This document shows positions 13,701 to 26,660 of a DNA stretch of 64,000 bases, piece after piece. The notes beneath the pieces were generated by a model that worked only from the letters and a program-made list of their open reading frames with translations, searched no databases and was not told the DNA's origin. The position numbers and the translations under genes were made by a program. The first letter of the stretch is position 1. Each line of letters starts with the position of its first letter. The stretch comes from Haliotis asinina (Eukaryota; Mollusca; Gastropoda; Lepetellida; Haliotidae): contig NC_090291.1 of NCBI RefSeq assembly GCF_037392515.1, positions 31,296,001 to 31,360,000 on the forward strand, read 5' to 3'.

Positions 13701-16700
13701 GGTGGTGCTGATGACGCTGTTTATACGCTGCACCCGGGATACCCCCGTGGGGCTAGTGGGAGATGTGGGTGAGAGGACAACAGGCTTCACCGCTGGCATG
13801 ATTGGCTGTGTGGGTGGAACAATGAAACACTGACTGACACAAAGATTTGGGAGAATGTAAAGTAACAGACATCATTTTTTCTGGTTTCATGTCCTACAAC
13901 TACTTAGCTGTTTATGTTCCAGAGCATTAACATAAGGGAACAAATGTACAAATAAATCAGAGATGGAAAAAGATATGTTAGCAGTTAGAATGTTAGCATT
14001 CAAACATGACTACAAAAAACGAAAATGTCTTGAAAAATTAAGGGCTGGACCACTAAAGAAAGAGACATAAATTAGAATTGAGTGTGTTGAGTTTTACGTT
14101 GTTTGTAGCAATATTCCCCAAATATCACAGCTGGGGACACCAGAAATAGGCTTCACTCACTGTACCCATGTATGACATAGGTCTTCAGCATGATAATGAA
14201 CACTTAAACCACTATGCTACCCACTTGCCACACACAAGTTTGGACATAATGTCTGGGCTAAAATGACAATCACCTTGTATGTACCTGTACCGCATGTATA
14301 GCCTGCATTGTGAGGTCACAATATGTACTGACTGTAGAATGTCGCAATACAGTACCTCACAATACCTGTCTCTGAGGTCATGGTATGATACACATCGTAA
14401 TACTGCTTTTCCAACATTTAGCGCATAACAACCCGTCACTACCCATGTTTAAAGTTGATACCATAGCTCACCTGATAACAGTTAATCTAAGACAAATCTT
14501 GTATTGCTAGTTATTAGTAACAACTGGCCAAGTACCCTTCGACCACACTCACCAAGTTAAGCCATATCAGTTGTTCTTTATAAGAAACAATATGAAAAGC
14601 TGTGATATAATCTGTCCTGTTTTGCGAGACAAAACAAGTGTGCAACATCAACATAGTAATTGATATATGTCAATATATATCTGAATGGATAATAAAACAA
14701 ATGACTCATCTATCCTAATTTGCAAGGCTTGCAGGTGATGCACCAGTGCATCGGTTAATCATGACTTGCCTGATCATCTGTACTGGATGCATTTGTATTG
14801 TATGTATTTGGATCTGTTGTTTGCATTTCTGTTTAAGTTCCACCCAAATAATGGATCTACATTTTTAATAAACCATATAGAAGAAGAACGCACAAATAAT
14901 CTTGGAATATACCAACAACAATCTTCTCATTACAGGAACTGGGCGAAATAGTTTGTTGTCTGGATTTAGTAACATAACAACCGTTTTCTGAACACTATAC
15001 CATAGGTATTTTCATCAACCTAGAACACCATACAATTTTTAAGATCATACCATCATCATAGCTTCACATCTACACCAGGGGCCCATTTCACAAAACTGTC
15101 GTAGCCTAAGATCTCGTAACTTTTCTCGTAGCATTTGTACCTGGGCAGACTGGGCCATAGGAGGTGCAAAATGCTACGAGAAAACTTATGAGATATTAGG
15201 CTTACGAGAGTTTTGTGAAAGGGGGCCCAGGTCAGTAATGAAGCAGTGTATGCACATGATACTCACTTCAGTATTGGTCGGAACGATCATGATGCCACGC
15301 CCACTCAGCGTCAGCAGCCGCTGGACGTTAACATTCTGCGTCAGGCTGATGGGTGTCTGCTTCTTCCGGTTCCGAATATTGGGGTCTGCATTGTTCTCCA
15401 GCAATACCTTCACGATGGTCTCTGCAATAGACAAACAGCAACATTTAGAAAACTGGAGAAATGAAATAAGTGAATGAATGTTGTTTTATGAATGTCAGCA
15501 ACATTCCAATTTGATGGCAGCATGATGCCAAGACTGAGAAGACTAAAACTGAGCCTGGATCCAGCAAATGTAAGATATGTAAGAAATGTAAGATATCTGT
15601 TCAGTCAGATACAAGATCATTCCATCTGCCATAATCAACAAACAGCCCTATGCTTTAACCCTGCACTCGGTTGAGTAGTATAGTGGTTAAAGTGTTCACT
15701 CATCACACTGTAGACCTGGGTTTGATTCCCAACATGGGTACAACATGCAAAGCCCATTTCTGGCATCCCCCTGTGTGATATTGCTAGAATATTGCCAAAG
15801 GTGATGTAAAATTAAACTTTTCAACTGTACCTCAGGGAACTCATTAGGACACTCAGGGCTGCTGGAATCTAACCCTGGAACCTATTTACAGTAATCTATG
15901 CTTGTCATAAACTGCATATACAGGACTGGGAAGCCAGGCTTGCTGATGTGTAGACACATGCCATCATATACAAACTGTGTATATCTATGATCATGCTGTT
16001 GCTCAATGGACTACATGGTCCAGAAGCAATTATTTACAGACAGCTGCCATATATAGCGGGAATATTACTGACTGTGGCATAAAACTAAACTCACTCACTC
16101 ACTCACTAGAATACAGTCCCATACAGACACCCTTCCCATCATTCAGACACTTATGAAACCGAAGTGTGTAAGTGAAACGAGCAATGTCTAATCCTACTAA
16201 GGTACAATGACACACAGACCCTCAAGCCTGGAACATATAGTGTCAGTATACATACCATATCCCCACTTGGAGGCGAGGTGGAGTGGTGTGTTTCCGATGT
16301 CATTCAAGGCATTGATGCTGATTCTTCTGGCATTATTGTCAAAGAATATGAGGGCCTTCACACACTGAAGAAGAAACACAAACAACTGCCCATTTTGAAG
16401 GTCTGGTTGCCATATTATTTTCATGTCAATGAATCAAAGTGTCCTTGATTATCATGCTCAGCTCCCAAGGGAGTATACAACTCACATTACATCCACATAA
16501 TCCTCTCATCCTACAAGGTAAACTCAAAAGAGTTTATTGTATTTAATCCCTTAAGCCCACACACAAACATACAATTTTAAATAATATACGATATACAGAT
16601 AATATACAATACAAACAGTGGAGAGAACAAAATGACAGGCAATTGCAAAAGTTTGTTTCAGTGTTTTAAATTGTCTAACAGCCCATTTCTTTATCTCAAT

Positions 16701-19700
16701 ATATATTTAAGTCATTATATATATTTTATAAATAGTGACAGATTAAGAACATTATCATATTGAGAAGACATCAAGAAGGATGCATTCCAGATATTAAAAT
16801 GTCAAAAAATTGCTAAATTTAGTATTATTTTGTAGAAAATGTCTCCTGAATCTAATTATGTAATAAAATCTGAGAGTCACCAAATTATTTGTTTGACAAG
16901 TGGTGACCTCTTTGTGGCACCGTCTGTGATAAGTAATATGACTATGTCATTAAAACTTCTCTTAAAAGTGAACTGTTTACTTTTATTATTCAATATGCGT
17001 ATTTTCATACAAATATTTCAGTACTGATATGAAGTCAATTTTCAGGATTTTATGTAGTACTTGAAACATTCATTCACTCCTAAGAAAAACATGAATTATG
17101 AAAAAATATTGATTCATCCATAGAAAAATGATATTCATATAGATTTTTCTATAAAAGGAATTTTTAAACAGTCAATTAAAACTAGATTAATATTCAAAAA
17201 TACAAAAAATATGTTACCCGAGGGTATCAACATTATATTATTAAACAACATACCAAAACAAAATTTTGTAAGGGGAGATAACTCTTGCCCAAGTTTACCT
17301 CAGGATAAATGCTTATGTGGCCAAAATATCATGAATATCAATAAGAGTAGAAGCCAGGCTAAGGGAGATAACTGCATCAAATAAACATCTGCCCATATGG
17401 CATGCATGCTAACCGTGGTATCCAACTTCGTTAAAAGTCACATGCAACAAAAACATCAAACATAATTAAAACCCAATCATCACTTGTTCATGATATATAA
17501 AATGCATTGGTGATTGTGAAAAAAAACCCAAATAAACAGAATTATGAGCGTATAATCACAAATCAAAAGTGCAGTATTTTGTACCTGGGTTTATCCCCCT
17601 CGATACGAAGCAGCCGCGATACAGAACCCAGTCAGTGACGATGGGTGTGCAGTTAAGTGTAACAGGGTTTTTTCAATGGCCACTGGTTCATTTGCCTATA
17701 TGCTTAGCTGGCTCTTTGTTTATGGTAATTGAAACTGTGCAGTTCATATTGTCATCAGCTGACAGGCAGGCAGACATATAGGTGTCAATAAACCAGACAT
17801 TGAGTTTTCTCAGTGAGAGTCTGCTTATGACAATCAACATGCCTTTTTTGTATGTAAAGAGTAAATCTTTTACTTGTTTATGTACACAACCAAGAATAGA
17901 CAACTGCTCATGACCTCATACTCCGTGCAGGCATACTGTTTTCAGCTGTTATGAGCGCAGTGCAGCATAGCTGCTGAAACCAATTTTTCCCCCAGCACTG
18001 GGGAATAACCAGTGAATCGTTTGAACTCCGATTTCGCAGGCTTTTTTTCATTGCATTTTTTTTCAACTTTATAGGTTGAATTGACATTTTTTATCATTTG
18101 TTTCGGTTAGTGCATGCCAAAAGGTATCACAATCTGCAAAGTTGTGTTTTACGTTGCATGTGACCATTAAGAATGTATAAGCTACAGCAGGTGGTTTGAC
18201 AAAAACGGGTGTGGTACATTTTCGATTCTGAGAATAGAGTAGGATGAGCAAACTAGCACAAAGTGGATGTCATTCTCAACTGATGACTTATATAACAGAC
18301 AAATTTTCCTGTTCTTTTCCATGAACATTTTCCTATCTTCGTTTATCATTAAATCTAACAAACCAAGACTAAATTTGCTAAAAATTTTATTGAAAATATT
18401 TCAGGCTGACGTAAACTTCTAAATGCCCTATACCTTGAAGGGTAGAATGCCAATCCTGATAGAACATAGCAATAGCTAGTTTTTCAAAATTCTATGAAAA
18501 GAGCATACTACATATATCACAGCCACACTATCCTCTCATCCTAACAGGCATCAATTGTAACTGCAAGAGAGCCCTTCCATTCAACTCCTACTCACATCGT
18601 CATGTCCATTTGCTGCACACAGATGTAGAGGTGTGTTGCCGTCACTGTCCACAGCTGTAATACTGGCATGGAAGTGGAGCAGTAACAGCTGAAAAGAAAC
18701 ACATGATCAGTTACAACAAGAACTTCAAACCTGTCTGCTTGAACAAATGGAACAATATTCCAGGTATATGACAGTAGTCTGTTAATAATCGTGTCTGGGG
18801 CAGACAATCCTGTGATTGACATAATGAGCACTGATCTATGCAGTTGGGATATGATGATATGTATTAGTTTATGATCCTGACCACCAGATCCTGTTAAGTG
18901 CCTCTTATGACAAGCATGGGTTACTGGAGATCAATTTTAACTTGGATCTTTACCAGAAGTACTGTATTCAAGAAATGGCACCCTCATAAACACAGATCCT
19001 AATGCAATATAGTTATACCAGGGCTAAACAACTGTCATTTAGTTTGTTGTTACATCCCACATGTAACAACATCCCATTTATAAGAGAGTGGTCTGTTGAA
19101 AATTGAAGTCTGGATTAGACAATCCAGTTATGCATAATAAAAGCTCTTTTTCATCCAGACGTACAAACATGCTATCATTCATTTTTGCCAAAATATGGAA
19201 GCCCTTCTGACAGGCCAGATGTAGTGATGTGAGACCAAGGTACCCAATCCCCACTCACAAACCACAATACTGTATGGCTGACCCCTCTTACCATGGTACT
19301 CTGGAAGCCCTTCTGATAGGCCACATGTAGTGATGTGAGACCAAGGTACCCAATCTCCACCCCACAAACCACAATACAGTATGGCTGACCCCACTTACCA
19401 TGGTACTCTGGAAGCCCTTCTGACAGGCCAGATGTAGCGGCGTGAGACCGAGGTAGTCAGTAGCATCTACGACCGCTCCGTGCTTCACCAGCACATCAAT
19501 CAGCTGGGCTTGGCCACAGGAAGCTGCTATGTGTAATGCTGGAAAAATGAGTTAGACTGATCACACAAAACTTGTTTTGTCATCTGAATTGTAAATAAAT
19601 CTTCATACCTAGTTAGTGACGAAGATCTGAGTTTATCCCTGACATGCAGTAAGTGAGTATGTACCTGTGCCCATGGTCTGACACTGTGTCTGTGTCCCAA

Positions 19701-22700
19701 GATCTAAGCATGTTAATTATGATCTGAGCACGTTCCTGTTATGGGAGTGTACCTGTAGTACATAACAAGAGCATAAACCTGTGCTCCATGATCTGACAGT
19801 GTACCAGTGCTACATGAACAGCACATACCTTTACACAATGACCTGACAGAAAGTCTACTATACCTGAATACAGTGAGACCTTGGATACCCGGACCCCAGA
19901 TATCAGGAAACCTTGCCTTCCGGTCAATTTTCAGTGAGTGAGTGAGTGAGTTTAGTTTTACGCCGCACTCAGCAATATTCCAGCTATATGGCGGCGGTCT
20001 GTAAATAATCGAGTCTGGACCAGACAATCCAGTGATCGACAACATGAGCATCGATCTGCGCAATTGGGAACCGATGACATGCGTCAACCAAGTCAGCAAG
20101 CCTGACCACCCGATCCCGTTAGTCGCCTCTTACGACAAGCTGAGTCGCCTTTTATGGCAAGCATGGGTTGCTGAAGGCCTATTCTACCCCGGGACCTTCA
20201 CGGGTCCAATTTTCAGAAATAAACAATCTTTTTATACGGTATAAAAGTGACTGTCTATAACGGATATTCAGGTTTCTGTTTTTGGACAGTATATTTTACA
20301 AACCAACCTACTAAACCAACACAAAACTGACTCACATATCCAGACACAGCTTTGATCTACTGCTGACTGTGTGAGGTGAGGCGTGGGAGTCCCACATGTT
20401 TTGACAGGAGACACTGTCTGCTCATTCGGATTAATGACCGGTTCACAAGGTATTTGTAGTGATTATTAGGCATAGCTGACACTGAGTTAACATTCAGATT
20501 AATGACCGCTTCACAAGGTATTCGTAGTGATTACTTGGTGCCAACAATGGCTAGTCAACCTAGCACTATGCATTTCAAAGAAGAATTACAAAGGAGAGGT
20601 GGTTATAAACATTTTGGGTTTTCCTTGAAGTGGATGAAAAGCTAAAATCCAGATATCCGGATATTCTGGACGATTTACATAAAAACAAATGTGTCCAGAT
20701 ATCTGAGGTCTCACTGTAGTTACACTAGTGATACATTAAATACACATTGAATACCTGTGTATCCTCGGGTATCCCTGGTATAGGCAGTAACAAGGTTTGA
20801 GTTGGATCGTATGTGAGCATGAATCTTCTCACATTTGTCACAGGTACACAATGGATGGCACAGTTTGCTTATCAGCTCATCTGATGCCTTCTTTGGTTGC
20901 TCCAGCATCTCCTGCACCGCAGGCTCATCACCATTCTGTACTTGCTGCAACAAATCAGTGGAAAAATGATACAGCTTGGTCAGGACATATTCTACTCCAA
21001 ATTACACACATAGAAAGTTTAAGAGAGATTTTGTCCAGCCTTTAGTAACGTGTGTTGCACTGAGGTCAATCCATCAGCTGGTGTCAAAATGGCGGCAAAG
21101 AAATGTTCTGCCACAACAACTCAATTCAATGCGTATTGTTTTCTTTGATTTAGTGACAACATTTGGCTAGATGTGTAAATATTGTCAGATTTATTTGTTG
21201 TTGAACACTGCACTCAGCAATTTTACAACTATATGATGTCAATCTGCAAATAATCAGGGCTGGACCTGACAATACAGTGATTGACAATATCAGCATCAAT
21301 CTATGCACGAGATACAATGACATGTGTCAACCAAGTTAATGAAACAGATAATCTGATCCTATCAGTCGCCCTTTAGGGCAAGCATGGGTTGCTGAAGACC
21401 AATCTAACCCAGATCTTTACAGGTAGTGTTTGTCAGAAGGTCTTCACTTTTGTTTCCAAGAATGCTCAAATGAAGCAATGTTTGCAAAAGACACTCAAAC
21501 AACCAGTGAATCCACCAGTGAATAACTGTAGTTGCACTGTCTTGTAATAACAAAAATGAACAAGTCATTACTGACAAAACTTACTATAACACAAATTCAA
21601 ATGTGTTCATGATGAGGCTTGGATGAGGAAGTGACTAGAAAGACCTATGCTGTGCACGTGTTCGCAAGAGGACATTATAACATGTTACTGATTGAAGTTC
21701 ATGAGCAGAATATTTGAGTGAGCGAGTAAGTGAGAACTTTTTTAGGCTACCTTTGGCAATATTCCAACAAATTCACAGCTGGGGCAATAGAAACAGGCTT
21801 CAAACATTGTATCCATGTTGGGAATCAAACCCAGGTCTTCAGAATGATGAGCGAAGGCTTTAACCACTATACCACTGACAGGCAACGGGGTAGCCTAGTG
21901 GGTTAAGCATTCTCTCATAATGCTGAAGATCCGGGTGTAATTCCTCACATGGGTACGATGTCTGAAGCCCATTTCTGGTGGTCCCTGCTGTAATATTGCT
22001 CTAATATTGCTAAAGCAGCATAAAACTAAACTCACTCACTATGCTGTTAAATGCAGCCAAGATGTGTCTGATGTGGAGATGCAATACACTATAATAGACC
22101 GGTGAACACGTGCCAGGATCTCACCTTAAAGAATTCTTCAACAATGGGCAGGTTGGGGCCACTAGACTGTCGCTGTAGGCCATCGTCTATCACACCATTC
22201 ACTCCTTGCCAGTTGTGGTCCTGTTGGAAACACATTTTACTTACATGACCAACTATTTAAAATATCGTTATGGTTACAGGTAAAACTCAAATTGATGAAT
22301 TCAACACTTTAGGCCAGATCAATTTTGTTTGTTGTTTTACAGATTTTGTCCTCAGAAAACCCAAGGGCAGAAGGGAAAAAATATAAAAGTAAAATAACCA
22401 ATAAAAGTAATATTCCATCTGACAATTTATGAGGTATATTTGGGGCGAATAACAATCAAAAATAAGATTTTCTTGTCAGTTGACATATTTGGCAAATGCA
22501 AACATTAGGATTTTATTTTTTGAGCAGGGAAAATTCACTTCTATTTTTTCCTAATTCTTGAAAATATACTTTCATGCTCAAACTATCAAGGATGTAGCTA
22601 CCATGGAGACTCACAATCACTATGAAAAGAAACAGGTAGGAGGGGCCATCTCAAAAGCAAAACAAGGACAGGTGATGCAGACAATGGTTGGGGTCAGGCT

Positions 22701-25700
22701 CAGGGATAGAGATATCAGCTAAGATATGATAATCCCTTGGGAGAATAAAACAGTGGAAATTCATGGCATGTCATAACAATTTACGAACAATATCTAGTCC
22801 TGTTGATGTTCAAGTGGTCATGCTACCTATATACGATGCTTTTCTATGGGTATCAGGTATTATACTTTTTGACACATCTCAACATAAACTCTATGAAAGA
22901 AAGACATGTAAGATGTTAATCAACAGAATACACAAGAGATATTCACCACACATGCAACAACAACTGTAATCCATTCATTGTTTCATGCATTATTACAGCC
23001 CTAGTTATCAAGAGTGTCAACATGAACAGTCTATGGTGATAACGAGGATACCATTTCTTATCCAGAGGGCATGAGCTACTTAAATAAGACTTACTAGTAT
23101 CTTGTACCCAACAATTTGTTTGTACCTGGATGGCATGGCAATTAAAATTTCTGTTATCTTCATCATGTGCCTCTTTGTCAAGCAATATGTGTGTACCAGC
23201 TAGGAGACCACTGTTACTTTGTTGTCCACAAAGCATTAAGTGGGTACCAGGTAGAGAGACTGTTACCTTGATCATGTCCCTGCTGAAAACCTCTTCCTTC
23301 ACCTTCCCACTTTTGATGTGCTCCAGGGCTGCTTCAATTGAAGCCAGGTAGAACCTATGAATACACAAATACCATCTAGAATGTAACATTTTCTGAGACA
23401 GAATAATCCCAAATATAACATGTTTAATTGCACCTGTTGTTAATATCATCTCTAGTCATGACTTGGCTGACTACATAACATCATATTCCAATTACAAAGA
23501 TCGATGCTCATGCTGCTGATCCGTCGATTGTCGGGTCCAAACTGAGATATTGCTGGGAGCGCCATATAACTAATCTCGGTCAATCACTCATAAACACCCG
23601 ATTTTCTTTAGTTGTCATACACTAAAACGTGCACTGTCATAAGTCGCCAGTTAGATTCGATCATCAACATCCAGTGCTTCTATTGAGAAGTGACTAATGG
23701 GATGGTTAGGCTCAATGAGTTGGTTGATGAATTTGATTACACAGATTACACAGGCCAATGCATCTAATGTAACCCACTGGATAGTCTAATAAGATTCCAC
23801 ACTTCCATCTTGTAGAAGGTAAACAGCAGAGTGTGTTTTACGTAATAAACAGACAATAAACAACCAAGGTCAGCCTCTGACTTACCCAAATTCTGCATCT
23901 TCTGAGCACTTTGCAAAATGGAAGTGTGTCATAAAGGCAAGGTTTGCTGTCCTGAAAACATCAAGGTAATCTTTGTGAAAAGTATGAGAAACCATTTTTC
24001 AAATTGTAAAAGCAACAATATTATTAACCCTTCACTGACTGGAATTTGTCATGATTTTTCAAAATTCAAAAACAGAACAGTGCACAAGTTCATAAAAACA
24101 AGAAATATTTGAAGGATCTCATCTGAGTTATCTTTGAGTTATGTTTTGGGAACATCATTTATTCACAAATCAGAAAACAATCAGAAGTATACATTCATTG
24201 ATACATCAATATCCTCATAAACTGAGATCAAGAAACATTAAACAGTGTTTGAGTTATGCACTGAAAATCAAACAATACATGGAAGACTGACAGACAGGTT
24301 CAAATATTCTCTTCTGATAATAGCTATAGAAGGCACTTTGGCATAGGAACTTGGACAAATTTCTCTCTAAATAATGATTTCACTGTGAATAGAAATCAAT
24401 GTACCTTGACCATTGTCATAATGGCCACCAACAGAGAGTCATTAGCAGACCACCTGGAAACAATAACAGTTAGACACAGGCTGGCTGGCCATTAAAGCAT
24501 GGTAATGTGGATGAGCTGTCGGATACTACAGGCTGATCAGACATCTGTTGCAAAGGGTACAGTCTGATCAGGATTTGATACATCCAGATAAACAGAGAAT
24601 GTTAGCTTTTGACCCCCGAACAATGGCCCCTTTAGGCAGGTTGGCAGACAATCGCCACTGTGATGCTGCTGGGATGCTGCTGCACTATCATGTAATTGCA
24701 TATTTCCATGCCAAATAAAGTATTGTGGAACCACTGATAGGCTTTTGGACTTGTGGAGACCTATCCAACCATACCAGCCAGGTACAACCTATAAGGCTGA
24801 ACTGGCCACAGCTATGGTTGGGGAAGCATTTACTAGAAGGAATGCCATAGGATGTTGATACGATGAGGCTTACCAGTTCGGTATTTCTGACTTCACAATG
24901 AGGTATATCAAAATTGGAAGAAAGTCATCTGTTGTCATCAAGTCATCAGCAGCTGGAAAAGACAGAAAACAGCATTACAGAAAGAAATGTTTTACCTTTA
25001 TGAATTCTCGAAACAAAACAAAATCAAAGACTGTCTGATCTCATCTAACTGAAGCTTGAGGTAATATGCATAGTCCTATGGTAAGGTAAGTTAAAAATAT
25101 CAATTTGCAAATGTGAAACGTTCTCTTCTGCATTAAAAGATACCAGCCCTTTAAATCCCGTTTACCAGTAACCAGAGGGGCCTGATCTTCCTAACACTAA
25201 CCTGTGAGTCACGGTCTTGCTAACGCTGACCTGTGAGTCCTGATCTCAAAAACATTAACCTGTGAGTGCCAATCTCGCTAACACTGACCTGTGGGTCCTG
25301 ATCTCACCAACACTGACCCGTGGGTCCTGATCTTGTTAATACTGACCAGAGAGTCATGGCCTCGCTAACACTAACCTGTGGGTCCCTATCTTGCCAAAAC
25401 TTACCTGAGAGTCCTAATCTTGCTAACACTGGTCTGTGACTCACGATCTCACTAACACTGACCTGTGTGTCCCGGTCTTGCTGACATTGACCTGTGAGTC
25501 CCGGTCTTGCTAACACTGACCTGTGAGTCCCGGTCTCACAAACACTTACCTATGAGTCACGGTCTCGCTAACACTAACCTGTGGGTCCCTATCTTGCCAA
25601 AACTTACCTGAGAGTCCTAATCTTGCTAACACTGGTCTGTGACTCACGATCTCACTAACACTGACCTGTGTGTCCCGGTCTTGCTGACATTGACCTGTGA

Positions 25701-26621
25701 GTCCCGGTCTTGCTAACACTGACCTGTGAGTCCCGGTCTCACAAACACTTACCTATGAGTCACGGTCTCGCTAACACTAACTGTGAGTCCCAATCATCTA
25801 ACACTGACCTCTGAGTCCTGATCTCCCTAACACTGACCTCTGAGTCCCAATCTCTGTAATACTGACCTGTGGGGCCTAATCTTGCTAACACTCACCTGTG
25901 GGTCCTGATCCCTTCCTCGGCTTGGTGAGAGCAGCCACCATTCTTTTCACACAAAATAGTCGACCAACAGGAGTTGTGAAGTTGTTCAGCCTCGACAGTT
26001 CAACCTTTGCCAAGGACACATTCTTGCTGAAATAACCATATAAGAAATATTTTGAGTTCAAAGGATGTCCTGTCAAATTGCAACAAAATCCTGATTGACA
26101 AAATTCACTCATAAACCTTCTGCCACCAGGTTCACTTAGATGTATGAACCTTTGTTAAAGTTTTGGGAGTGAAGGATAAAATAGTTCAGATGAAAGGGAA
26201 GGTACTTTTACCTTATGACTTATCATCATTTCCCCAGAGAAGGCAAACAGTTTACTTATGAATAACAAATATTTTTCAGTCTGTCCTTCACATTCAAAGA
26301 AATTAAACATTTGTACACCAATATTAAAATATGGTGATCACGATCACCTCTGTAGTTCAAAGCAGGGTATCTGAGAAGAAGTTGAACAGTGACTCAGCCT
26401 GGATGCTGTTTTGTCTGAGAGAATTATTTGCAAGGTAACTGACCTCATATGTCCAACCCACCTGAAAATCTTCTTGATGCCCAGATCCTGCAAGGTCAGA
26501 TCAGTCAGGTTCCGAGTCATTTTATTCATGTCTGCATCCTCAGAACCCACACATGCAGTCACAACACGGAACAGTTTCCTGAACACAGCATGCATGTAGT
26601 ATGTCTGAAATAGGACACAAA

Positions 26622-26660
<39 letters not shown>

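Noticed and set aside
22943..23449. 168-codon minus-strand open frame as one exon
   Set aside because: Only 23267-23354 is flanked by splice sites in the right phases and matches VPS9; the rest is intron.
24405..24453. Adding this block as a normal VPS9 coding exon
   Set aside because: It gives a VPS9-like peptide but leaves phase 0, while the next exon needs phase 2; the direct 11-12 junction matches vertebrate VARP exactly.
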